Source of the DNA: Pectinatus haikarae
GTDB taxonomy: Bacteria; Bacillota; Negativicutes; Selenomonadales; Selenomonadaceae
Direction of reading: 5' to 3'
DNA: 64,000 bases
Assembly (NCBI RefSeq): GCF_015732185.1
Contig: NZ_WIQM01000016.1
Span: 124,001-188,000 of the forward strand
Position 1 is the stretch's first letter, and every line of letters begins with the position of its first letter. The notes under the pieces were generated by a model, which was not told where the DNA came from, made no database searches, and saw only the letters and a program-made list of their open reading frames with translations. Positions 53,981-62,292 of the stretch are shown here, piece by piece. The translations under genes were made by a program, and so were the position numbers.

Positions 53981-53982
53981 TT

Positions 53983-55221
53983 TTAAGCATTTTGCAGATA
54001 ATGCTTCCTGTAATCTTTCCACTCTTCCTCATAGCCTTTATATTCAAACCATTTTTGAATAAAGTTTTCTTGCCCATGCTCTGCTAATATCCGGTTCATT
54101 GCCTGCTGATCCTGCTTGGCCGTAGCTGTAACAAACGGAATTTCCGCAGGTTGCAACGCCAACCGGAAAATACGGTTTCCTTTTTCTGAGGAATAGTAAT
54201 AATCTTGCTTTGGTGTCATGCTGGCAATTATGTCGATCTGTTTATCATTGCAGTCAAAAATCTTATAGAGTTCCCGGTTTTGCACGGTTCGTGCATTCTT
54301 ATTTGCCAGATAGATCCGATTCGGACAGTTATCCATTACTGTATTCAAAAGTTCCGGTTTATTGGCTAAATCTGAAAGATTTTGTGTTGCGAAAATGATA
54401 GATGTATTCTTTTTCCTCATATCTTTAAAGTACTCTCGAAGCTTTTGTTTAAAGGCTTCATTATCAAAAAACAGCCAGGATTCATCTAACAAAATCATGG
54501 AAGGCCCGACTGCCTCTTTTAGCTGTGCTTCAATTCGGTGAAACAAATAATCCAGTGTTGCTGGCACTATTGCTGGCGTACTCATGAGCGTTTCCATTTC
54601 ATACACCTGCCAGCGTCCTTTACCAGATACGTCTTTTGTGTTATCAAAAAGCTTGCCATAACTTCCTTTAACAGTAAGAGGAATTAGCGCCTGCCGAATT
54701 TCCTGATCTTGTACCATTTCACAGAACGTAGAAATCGATCTCTGCTCCTCTGGAAATTCTTTTAATGAGCGAAGTGCTTTCCAAACAAAATTATCCTTGG
54801 CCGGAGTAATTTCTATATTTTTCTGTTTTAAATACGCAAGAATCCACTCTTTCGCCCATTTAATTTCCTGTTCATCATCGATTCGTACCAACGGCTGAAA
54901 AGATAACTCTCCTGCACCTTCTGCCGCAATGTTATAGAAATTGCCACCAACAGCCAGCGTCAGCGCCCGACTCGAAGCTGCCTTATCAAAAATAAACACA
55001 TTGCTATCTGGATATTTCAAAAAATGTGCTTCCAAGGTATTAAGCAGCACCGACTTCCCGCTGCCGGAAGGTCCGCAAATCATCGTGTGCCCTACATCAC
55101 CTACATGAAGAGATAACCGAAACGGCGTAAATCCATTTGTATCTGTGTAGAGCAGCACAGGCCCCTTTAAGTATTCATTCCTTCTGTCTCTCTCCAGGCC
55201 ATATCGATGTGACCGGGGCAA
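53983..55221 (-). CDS. VirB4/TrbE ATPase, C-terminal part (frameshifted)
   Basis: About 412 codons forming the nucleotide-binding half of VirB4: GPSGSGKSVLL (Walker A), PSMILLDESWLFFDN (Walker B), then IIFATQNLSDL. The usual junction WxGxxxxxxLKGPxLLY is interrupted: the upstream frame ends WPGERQKE, whereas this frame continues RDRRNEYLKGPVLLY. Adding one GA to the (GA)4 run at 55187-55194 joins the two frames exactly. The frame begins with weak upstream codons and no ribosome site, so this part is probably not made unless slippage occurs. VirB4 powers secretion; loss would block transfer. Confidence 0.85.
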   Translation of the reverse strand: MPRSHRYGLERDRRNEYLKGPVLLYTDTNGFTPFRLSLHVGDVGHTMICGPSGSGKSVLLNTLEAHFLKYPDSNVFIFDKAASSRALTLAVGGNFYNIAAEGAGELSFQPLVRIDDEQEIKWAKEWILAYLKQKNIEITPAKDNFVWKALRSLKEFPEEQRSISTFCEMVQDQEIRQALIPLTVKGSYGKLFDNTKDVSGKGRWQVYEMETLMSTPAIVPATLDYLFHRIEAQLKEAVGPSMILLDESWLFFDNEAFKQKLREYFKDMRKKNTSIIFATQNLSDLANKPELLNTVMDNCPNRIYLANKNARTVQNRELYKIFDCNDKQIDIIASMTPKQDYYYSSEKGNRIFRLALQPAEIPFVTATAKQDQQAMNRILAEHGQENFIQKWFEYKGYEEEWKDYRKHYLQNA

Positions 55222-56800
55222 GGTGACAAAAATTTAAGCTGTTGACGATGGGACGGCGGATATTCGCCCGGTAGCAGCCCGGAATTGATCCCCACCATGC
55301 TTCCATGCTATTGTCCGTTTCAATATATCCGCAATAGCCTAGAGAATTTACAGCTTCTAGTATTCTGTTTGCTTTATCTGTACAACGATCTTTGTTAGCA
55401 TCAGAAACCATCATCGTCATGGTGTAATAGCCGTAGCTTACGGCATCTTGTCCAAGTTCCTGCATGGCAACACTGACATCGTCTTTATTCATGACCGCTG
55501 TTTCATCAATGGCATCATTGAGTTTTTCCTTTAAAACGGCCTCCCGAACCTGCGTCCAAAAGCTCTTAATCTGTTGATTCCAGCGCATTAAGAAGTTCTT
55601 CAATTCTTCCATGGCATCCATTTTGGATAAGCAAATATAACGAGATACCCAGCGATATTCAATATCCATGTTGTTAAATACGTCAAAAGCACCTGGTGTA
55701 GACATCGGCGGAAAATCTAATATGGTAACAAGCTTGATGTGTTTTTCTCCGAGCTTCATTTCCCGACCGCCAAGCACATCCGTATCACAAATGTAATCTG
55801 TAATGTATTTATCATGATTTACTTTCACCGGAAACCGTTTATCCGAAATATTAGAGTGCAAATAGCTTAATGCTCCAGACGCATCGAGTGGCTTAATATC
55901 CGGGAACCAATTCTGTAGCATATTTCCAATGAGATTCACATTACTGATAAACTTTTCAACCGTTTCGCAATACACCCGCATATCGGCCTTATTCTGTCCT
56001 TTGTTTTTGGCATCGGCAATAAAAGCATCCGTAATACGTGACTTTAAAAGTTGCGGTGGTTCAGAGTAGACAATGAAATAGTAACTGGTTTCAAAGTGCT
56101 TCTGACCGGCATAATAACCGGCTCTTTCATCCTCCATTTTTTGCACAATGGGGATATCGATCTTTGCCGCATTGTACTTACTGGCAAGATGACGTTGCGC
56201 TTCAAAATATAGGACATAGCTGACTTTTCTCCCTGTTGTATTGCCACTAATGGCATATTCCTCTTCAATCCAGCGAACCTGATAGGTTGAATTTGATCCC
56301 GGCTGCAATTGAATAGAACGGATCTGCGGCTGCACCGTCATTCGACCAAGGAGCCCCACCGGATTATCTTTTGATACGATTGCATTTATTTTCTGTGCCG
56401 CTTCCTGCGTCATAAAATGCCGGGAGCGATTCCAATTGTTTTTATATTGGACTGGATCAAGCGGAATCGTTCTTGTGTCAGCAATGAATTGCGCTAAAAA
56501 GGTTTTGATTTCGGCCTCCTGTGGTTTATAGTTGGTTGCCTTTAATTGGCCGCCAGTTTCTACCTGCCCCGTAGCATTGTCCACGCGAACGACATACGTC
56601 TTATAATTTGCTGTTGTTGCAATGAAAATAATGGAAAGCACACAGATGATCAAAAGCACGAGATACAACAAGTTCCTTTTTTTCGCCACATCTTTATCTA
56701 AGGCCAGATTATATAAATCACTTTGGAACGTGCCTGCAGCCTTTCGGTCAAATACCTCTGTCGGTTCTCCTTTTGGGAAAAATTTCGTTTGCGGTTCCAT
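55175..56800 (-). CDS. VirB8/TrbF-VirB4/TrbE chimera (deletion fusion)
   Basis: 541 residues from the ATG MEPQTKFFPKGE (AAAGGAGG 8 nt upstream; a GTG three codons earlier is rejected). Residues 1-197 are VirB8/TrbF-like, with one helix at about 43-63 and a periplasmic NTF2-like part up to RKVSYVLYFE. From AQRHLASKYN (about 201) to the end it is the N-terminal/middle part of VirB4 (EDERAGYYAGQKHFETSYYF, RRPIVNSLNFCHLAP). The change happens within LYFEA, plausible in both parents, so an in-frame deletion removed the end of VirB8, the start of VirB4 and anything between. A frameshift then ends it before the ATPase motifs. Confidence 0.82.
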   Translation of the reverse strand: MEPQTKFFPKGEPTEVFDRKAAGTFQSDLYNLALDKDVAKKRNLLYLVLLIICVLSIIFIATTANYKTYVVRVDNATGQVETGGQLKATNYKPQEAEIKTFLAQFIADTRTIPLDPVQYKNNWNRSRHFMTQEAAQKINAIVSKDNPVGLLGRMTVQPQIRSIQLQPGSNSTYQVRWIEEEYAISGNTTGRKVSYVLYFEAQRHLASKYNAAKIDIPIVQKMEDERAGYYAGQKHFETSYYFIVYSEPPQLLKSRITDAFIADAKNKGQNKADMRVYCETVEKFISNVNLIGNMLQNWFPDIKPLDASGALSYLHSNISDKRFPVKVNHDKYITDYICDTDVLGGREMKLGEKHIKLVTILDFPPMSTPGAFDVFNNMDIEYRWVSRYICLSKMDAMEELKNFLMRWNQQIKSFWTQVREAVLKEKLNDAIDETAVMNKDDVSVAMQELGQDAVSYGYYTMTMMVSDANKDRCTDKANRILEAVNSLGYCGYIETDNSMEAWWGSIPGCYRANIRRPIVNSLNFCHLAPVTSIWPGERQKE

Positions 56801-56827
56801 ATATTTCACCTCCTTTACGGTGAAATA
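56800..56827. promoter_or_regulatory. Inverted repeat over the start of the transfer operon
   Basis: ATATTTCACC (56800-56809) and GGTGAAATAT (56818-56827) are perfect 10-nt complements around the ribosome site AAAGGAGG. A third copy, TTATTTCACCTTAA, lies near 56900. In RNA the repeat would hide the ribosome site; in DNA it could be an operator. Confidence 0.5.
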
Positions 56828-57012
56828 TTAGCATTATTTTAATAAAAAGTAAATAATAATATTTGTACAATCAAAGCTAAAATAAAGGTTTTAATTGAAT
56901 TATTTCACCTTAATACTAATAATATTTATTTTACATTCTAGTATAAAAACCATATAATATAAGCAATAAAATGAATCGACGGCGAAAGGCAAAACCCATA
57001 ATGCGCATTTAC

Positions 57013-57046
57013 ACAAAACTCTATCGAGGTTTGTTGCGCCACCCTC
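57013..57046 (+). other. Candidate origin of transfer (oriT, MOBQ type)
   Basis: ACAAAACTC (57013-57021), loop TATC, GAGGTTTGT (57026-57034) form a 9-bp inverted repeat with one mismatch, followed directly by TGCGCCACCC. IncQ-type oriT sites have the same design: an inverted repeat and then a nic core TGCGCCCT. It lies 140 nt before a MOBQ relaxase gene in the divergent control region. Confidence 0.6.
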
Positions 57047-57185
57047 CAGCTGGACCGGATTACTGCCTCCGGCAGACGGCTTTGCCGTGCTTCGTTTTCC
57101 TTCGGATCAACGAACCGAAAAATTTTTACAAATTTTAAAAAGAAAAAGCAGCCCGAAAGATCCGGGGCTGCCAAAGGTAAGAGAT

Positions 57186-59261
57186 ATGGCCCATTACTAT
57201 TTTGAAAATACACCGCACGGCACACGAAAAAACGGCACCAAACTAAACACCAAAACACATTACGACTATATTTTCCGTGAAGGCGAATACGCCCATATGG
57301 AAAATCGCGAAGAGGATCTGGCTTTTACCTCCTATGGAAATATGCCAAGCTGGGCCGATCATCCGGGGATGTTTTGGGAAGAAGCGGAAGCCCACCGTGA
57401 CAAACCAGATGGCCGCGCTTACCGTGAATTCCGTTTTGCTTTGCAGGAAGAATTCACGCTTGCTGAAAATATGGAACTTGTCGAACACCTATTAAAAGAA
57501 ACCGGCATTAAGGACCACCATGCCTATTCCTATGCCATTCATGATAAAGCCGCCACCTTTGATAAGGACCACCGAAATATCCATTGCCATCTGATGTTCA
57601 ATGAAAAAATTATCGAACGCGACCGGCCACTTCCACCTGATAAATTCTTCAATCATTATGCGGTAAATCGCTCTGGTGAACCAACGCAAGGTTATCGCTC
57701 ATCCAGAGAATTCATTACCAAAGAAATGACGCTTCATTTGCGTAAACGCTGGGCTGAAATGGTTAATGACAAATTTCAAGAAAAAGGTCTTTCCACTTGT
57801 ATCAGTGAAAAGACCTTACAGACCCAACGTGAAGAACTAGTTTTATCCGGAAGAAATGAGGAGGCAGAACTTCTTAATCGAACCCCTGCCCCACACCTTG
57901 GCAGCGCTTACCGAAACCCAGCAGTTATGCAAAAAATTATGAATCAAATTGAACAAACAGATCACGAATCAGATTTCCCTGAAACTATTGAAGAAACAGA
58001 CATATCTGCTCTTTCTTCCAAAGAGCAAAACGTCTTAATTTTTGCCAATGATGCTTTGCTCCGCCAAGTTGCCCAGCAAATACAACAAGAACGCCTGCGT
58101 CTGCAAAAGGATCAGAATATAGAAAAAGCAAAAATTGAAGCAGCAGAAATCAAGGAAGAACCTCTCATTATAACCATTGGCGATGTATATTCTTATCTCG
58201 AAGAAACAGCCTCTAATTACCGAAAGCTAGCAGATAATAAATTAGGTGCTTACAAAACCTTAAAATCGCAGATCCTTAACGACCAACAATTGCGACTTAC
58301 TGCACAGGATAAGGCCTTCAATCATCAATACGATAAAACACGCAAAGCCTATGCAAAAACTGCTAAAGAATTGCAGCATACAAAAGAACTAGCTGCTTCC
58401 CTTTATGGCGTTCCTGATAAAACGCATGAACTGGCCGAATACAGCAAAAAAATAAAGCTGCTTACCGAAGAAAGAAATCTTCTTGGTAAACAGCTGAATA
58501 ATTATCGCCACGCTATAGATGGCGAAGCAAAAGAAAAAATTGATGATATTTTAAAAACGTTACAGCAGAAAAATGCCAAAAATCAGCAGCAAAGCAAACA
58601 GCTCTATGCTGAATATCTGTCATTCAAAAAGCAGGTTGATAAATACGGAGAAGCTGCCCAAAAATTGAGTACAGAAAAAATGGATACCATACTTTTCACT
58701 GATAAACTCCCTGCAACATTAAATCGCAGATGTAAGATTAGCGGCATTCAGTCAATTTCCAGCCTTAAAATCTTGGTCTACAGGGGTGACTCCTATGCCC
58801 TTTTAGATCAGCTTCCTACGCTACCGAATACAACAAAGAATATAGATACTAGCTATACCGTGACTGCCGTAAAACTTGGCGATAATATAAGCCATGGCAC
58901 GGTTCCAAAATATGAGCTTCAAATAACAATAGACAACAGCAGTAAATGGAAAATCCAAACTTCTTCTATTCCGATCAAAAATGATTCTACACCTGAAATT
59001 ATCCGACTCTATACTCGCCCTGAATCAAAACAAAAAAATGCAGCTTTGCAAAAGGAATTAGCAAGACATACTCATCCTATTTTACAGGCTGCCCATAATC
59101 AGCAAAAGCAAGCAATTTCATCTCATATTTCCAGCCTTGCAGAAAAGCTCATTTTAAAAGAAAAGGATATCCATTTAGATGCCCATTGGAATAACAAATC
59201 TGAAATTATAGATAAGGCCAAAAATGCTGAAGACAGGATGTATCAAGGATGGCATTTGTAA
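57186..59261 (+). CDS. mobL: MobA/MobL relaxase (MOBQ)
   Basis: 691 residues from the ATG MAHYYFENT, with AAAGG 8 nt upstream; a frame 33 codons longer lacks a site and runs through a GCAGCCC/GGGCTGC hairpin (57148-57171). The relaxase domain (about 1-260) has HYDYIFREGEYAH near the start, typical of MobA/MobL, and the metal-binding RNIHCHLMFNE (H133, H135). The rest is a long coiled coil (about 290-500) and an unrecognised C-terminal domain. It nicks oriT and pilots the strand. It is complete, in contrast with the damaged secretion genes it faces. Confidence 0.9.
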   Translation: MAHYYFENTPHGTRKNGTKLNTKTHYDYIFREGEYAHMENREEDLAFTSYGNMPSWADHPGMFWEEAEAHRDKPDGRAYREFRFALQEEFTLAENMELVEHLLKETGIKDHHAYSYAIHDKAATFDKDHRNIHCHLMFNEKIIERDRPLPPDKFFNHYAVNRSGEPTQGYRSSREFITKEMTLHLRKRWAEMVNDKFQEKGLSTCISEKTLQTQREELVLSGRNEEAELLNRTPAPHLGSAYRNPAVMQKIMNQIEQTDHESDFPETIEETDISALSSKEQNVLIFANDALLRQVAQQIQQERLRLQKDQNIEKAKIEAAEIKEEPLIITIGDVYSYLEETASNYRKLADNKLGAYKTLKSQILNDQQLRLTAQDKAFNHQYDKTRKAYAKTAKELQHTKELAASLYGVPDKTHELAEYSKKIKLLTEERNLLGKQLNNYRHAIDGEAKEKIDDILKTLQQKNAKNQQQSKQLYAEYLSFKKQVDKYGEAAQKLSTEKMDTILFTDKLPATLNRRCKISGIQSISSLKILVYRGDSYALLDQLPTLPNTTKNIDTSYTVTAVKLGDNISHGTVPKYELQITIDNSSKWKIQTSSIPIKNDSTPEIIRLYTRPESKQKNAALQKELARHTHPILQAAHNQQKQAISSHISSLAEKLILKEKDIHLDAHWNNKSEIIDKAKNAEDRMYQGWHL

Positions 59262-59509
59262 AATTCGTTTTTGAGGATAAAATCAGTCTACCCCAAATAT
59301 AACCTTGATCACTGTAGGAGCCTCAATAACTTGTCATAGAAGATTCAATATATAGATTTTTTACACCCTCCCCCAAGACTTTGAATGTCTTCAATCTACT
59401 CTTTATTATTAGGTACTAAAATTGACTATGCTTGATTCAGAAGTATCTACTGACATATAAACTTTCACAAGACATTCTAAACATGTAAGCCATCATGACC
59501 TGTGGTTTT

Positions 59510-60424
59510 CTAGTAGTAGTTGACCCAATTCGGCTGATTTTCACCAAGAGTTTTTTCAATGATGCTAATCCAATCAGCAACTTGTTGTAGCCTATTTTGC
59601 AATTCTTCTATGCTCATCTCTGTTTCATCAGCTTCATTCCATAAAACTTCTAATGCATGTTTAATGCCGTCTTCCGGGTAAAAAATTGAATCATGATTTA
59701 AATTCGCAAACAACACATTCTCCCCATTTTTTTTGCAACTACCATTAATTGCAATATGCCCTACATCCCAACCATCAACAGTTCTTTTTATTCTATAGTT
59801 ATCGTAATGTCCCCACCTACGTGAATATACAGAAAAATTCAATGGCTTATCAAGATTACAATCTCCCTTTAACGTCATTTTTTCACCCTCACCTGTTACT
59901 TCTCTTAACAATATATCTAACATATCATAATCATCATAAAATTGAATAACACCATCCTCAGGAATTCTTCCCCTATCTATCATAAATTCTTCTTTAATGA
60001 TCGGTAATAGCCCCCAGTGCAAAATCGGTATAATATGGGCTATCTTTTTATACAATAACTCAAAATTACTAAAGTCAAAATTATTTCTATTAGGATTCTT
60101 ATATTCTTGTTGAAATCTACCAAAAGTCCTTATGAAAGCTTCTTTAGCACTATTCACCTTGCTTATCGCTGTATTATGTTCTTTTAATATATCTATTATT
60201 TTTCCTTTAATATTATCGGCTATGTAATAATTCCCCTCCTTATCTGGAATAAAAAATTTATTAATATGATATTTAAAATCTTTTTTTCTAAAATAGAAAA
60301 TTTCTTGTATTTCATTTCGACTATAACCCCTATCTAAATCATATGCTTTAATTACTTTTGAAACAGTAATTAAAAGGTTCCTATCTCTTGCATTGTCGGA
60401 TGTCACTTCACTCCAATACTCCAT
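59510..60424 (-). CDS. Unknown 304-residue protein, last in cargo operon
   Basis: 304 residues from the ATG MEYWSEVTSD, with AAGGAG 8 nt upstream and a 17-nt overlap with the radical SAM gene; a longer frame starts 20 codons earlier inside that gene. The N-terminal half is helical and charged. The C-terminal 120 residues have a distinct pattern (SVYSRRWGHYDNYRIK, DGWDVGHIAINGSCKKNG, FYPEDGIKHALEVLWNEAD, then a terminal helix pair) that I associate with small uncharacterised island or integron-cassette proteins. No catalytic motif is evident. An effector or target of the radical SAM protein is only a guess. Confidence 0.75.
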   Translation of the reverse strand: MEYWSEVTSDNARDRNLLITVSKVIKAYDLDRGYSRNEIQEIFYFRKKDFKYHINKFFIPDKEGNYYIADNIKGKIIDILKEHNTAISKVNSAKEAFIRTFGRFQQEYKNPNRNNFDFSNFELLYKKIAHIIPILHWGLLPIIKEEFMIDRGRIPEDGVIQFYDDYDMLDILLREVTGEGEKMTLKGDCNLDKPLNFSVYSRRWGHYDNYRIKRTVDGWDVGHIAINGSCKKNGENVLFANLNHDSIFYPEDGIKHALEVLWNEADETEMSIEELQNRLQQVADWISIIEKTLGENQPNWVNYY

Positions 60425-61478
60425 CGTATATCTCCTTACACGCATTAATGTCAAATATTTGACATCCACCGTGGCACGTTTCATATTTTGCGCATTCCAT
60501 GCATTTCTTTATAGGATAAGCTTGATTTGCTCGCAATCTTAATCGATTTCGCATTTCAATAAACTCTTTGCCATTTTTCCATCCATCTTGTACTCTAATA
60601 TTTCTTAAGTCTATACCTTCACGGTCAATATCTTTATAAAAAGAGCATGGATATAATTTAAGATCTTCTGAGATAAATGCCGAAAACCTTGCCGACTCAC
60701 AGAATTCAGTTGTTTCTGAGTAAAAATCATCAGAATTTGATACTAAAAATGATATCATACAACTATCAAAACCGATCTTACACGCTTTAACTTTAAGGAC
60801 TTTATCGATAAAAACTGATACTTCCTCGGAATATTTTAAACTTAAAGTGCGAGATGAATGTATCGGCTTATAGTTAAGAAATACTATGGCATTAATATTC
60901 CTCAGCAAATCTTCACGCTTTTCTAACAAGTAAATTGCATCTTTTATAGTATCTTTATTGAGTAAAAAGTGAACATTCACTTTTATTCCCATTTCTTTAC
61001 ATGTATTAATTACATCTATTGCACCTTTATAAGGATAATACCAGCTTACTGCTAATGCTCCACAATATTCTTTTGTTGCCTTGTAAATATTTTGAAGCAT
61101 ACCTTCTCCATTTGTTGTATATGACGGAATAATATTAGCTTTTCTTGTTAGCTCTAATATTTTTATAAAATCTGGATGTTGATTAGGATTCCCCCCTCCC
61201 AATGCAATCTGTAAAACACCTATATCAGCTGCTTGCTCAATTATAATCCTATAATCATCAAGAGACATAAACGTTCCATCTCTATTGGAAGCACGATAGC
61301 AAAAATCGCACATTTTTTCACAGTAATTAGTTATTGAAACATCTAAGAGTTCTGGTCCTACTACATTCCAAAATGGTTCCACATTGTCCGTTCCTTGCCT
61401 TATTAATTTTCCAGATTCTTTATCAAATAAAATTATGTACTGACTATCTTGATACTTTTTTAATAACCATTTTCCCAT
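60408..61478 (-). CDS. Radical SAM/SPASM-domain protein
   Basis: 356 residues from the ATG in TGATG (one-base overlap with the upstream stop; two earlier in-frame TTG/GTG codons are alternatives). The radical SAM cluster is Cys53, Cys57, Cys60 (CX3CX2C), with ALGGGNPNQHPDF in place of the usual GGEP. The C-terminus has SPASM-type cysteines: CESARF, YPCSFY, then C326, C329, C335, C339 (CMECAKYETCHGGC) and C347, enough for one or two auxiliary [4Fe-4S] clusters. SPASM enzymes usually modify peptides or proteins. It lacks viperin's features. The neighbouring 138-residue protein is a possible substrate. Confidence 0.88.
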   Translation of the reverse strand: MGKWLLKKYQDSQYIILFDKESGKLIRQGTDNVEPFWNVVGPELLDVSITNYCEKMCDFCYRASNRDGTFMSLDDYRIIIEQAADIGVLQIALGGGNPNQHPDFIKILELTRKANIIPSYTTNGEGMLQNIYKATKEYCGALAVSWYYPYKGAIDVINTCKEMGIKVNVHFLLNKDTIKDAIYLLEKREDLLRNINAIVFLNYKPIHSSRTLSLKYSEEVSVFIDKVLKVKACKIGFDSCMISFLVSNSDDFYSETTEFCESARFSAFISEDLKLYPCSFYKDIDREGIDLRNIRVQDGWKNGKEFIEMRNRLRLRANQAYPIKKCMECAKYETCHGGCQIFDINACKEIYDGVLE

Positions 61479-61894
61479 CACCAACCACCAATCTCGCCAT
61501 TAAAATAAATATTTTCATCACATACTAAAAAACTTTCCATACAAAAAAATACTTCTGCTGAAGTACTTCCATCAGAACGCATTTTTCCATAATAAACAGT
61601 TCTTCCATTATGTATTAACTCTTTCACTTTAAATATAGTTTTTTCATCATATCCTTCTGCCTCTAAAAATTCATCTATACTTGGAAATTTTTCTTCATAT
61701 TTATTCATATATTTATGAATTTCTTCTTTATTAACATCTATGGCTTCATATAAATCTTTAAAGAGCTTAGCGATAGGAGCTTCACCATTCATGCCAATAT
61801 TTTTCAAGAAATTATTTTGATTTAATTCATTCTTCATCGATATTATAAAAGATGTTGAGGAACTGTTCGTTACAAAATCATCCTTTATTTTCAT
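61478..61894 (-). CDS. Unknown protein with N-terminal DFVTNSSSTSF signature
   Basis: 138 residues beginning MKIKDDFVTNSSSTSFIIS. The (F)V(T/S)NSSSxSF start is a signature I recall from many otherwise unrelated uncharacterised bacterial and phage proteins; its role is unknown to me. The rest is acidic and helical with a beta-rich end (TVYYGKMRSDGSTSAEVFF). It lies immediately before the radical SAM gene (TGATG junction) and overlaps the preceding gene by 4 nt. The Ser/Thr/Asn-rich start could be a leader or modification site; this is inference. Confidence 0.7.
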   Translation of the reverse strand: MKIKDDFVTNSSSTSFIISMKNELNQNNFLKNIGMNGEAPIAKLFKDLYEAIDVNKEEIHKYMNKYEEKFPSIDEFLEAEGYDEKTIFKVKELIHNGRTVYYGKMRSDGSTSAEVFFCMESFLVCDENIYFNGEIGGW

Positions 61895-62292
61895 ATATCA
61901 ATTTCCTCCAACATTTGATTAAAATATTTTATAAAATCATCTTCATGGTCAAATAATGTGCTTATATTATATGAGTTTAGACTCATTCGAAGTTTTAATA
62001 ATGTTTGATCTTCATGAAGATTAATAATTTTTATCTCATCTTCATTTAATAATTCCTTTTGATATAAAAAGTCAGAAAATTCCTTATATTCTTCTTTATA
62101 GAAATCGAAATAAATTTTTTTTATATCTAGTGCAGATTTAAAAATATCTTCAAAAAGTTTTATTAGATACTTTTCGGCAAATGAATTAGTTTTGGTTTTT
62201 GATTTATCCATAAATTTTTTTTTCAACTTATCAAATACAGCTTCTTCTTTAATTATACAAAAATATGATTCATTCAATTTTAAAAGTCTCAT
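61891..62292 (-). CDS. Unknown 133-residue acidic helical protein
   Basis: 133 residues, predicted mostly alpha-helical, rich in Lys, Asp, Glu and Phe. No motif or family is recognised. It overlaps the NTPase gene stop and the next gene start by 4 nt each (ATGA junctions), so it is translated in step with both. Such a protein could be a subunit or regulator of the NTPase. Confidence 0.7.
   Translation of the reverse strand: MRLLKLNESYFCIIKEEAVFDKLKKKFMDKSKTKTNSFAEKYLIKLFEDIFKSALDIKKIYFDFYKEEYKEFSDFLYQKELLNEDEIKIINLHEDQTLLKLRMSLNSYNISTLFDHEDDFIKYFNQMLEEIDI

Noticed and set aside
60408-61478. Prokaryotic viperin
   Set aside because: The protein has a SPASM-type C-terminal cysteine set, and the context around CX3CX2C does not match the viperin pattern I know.
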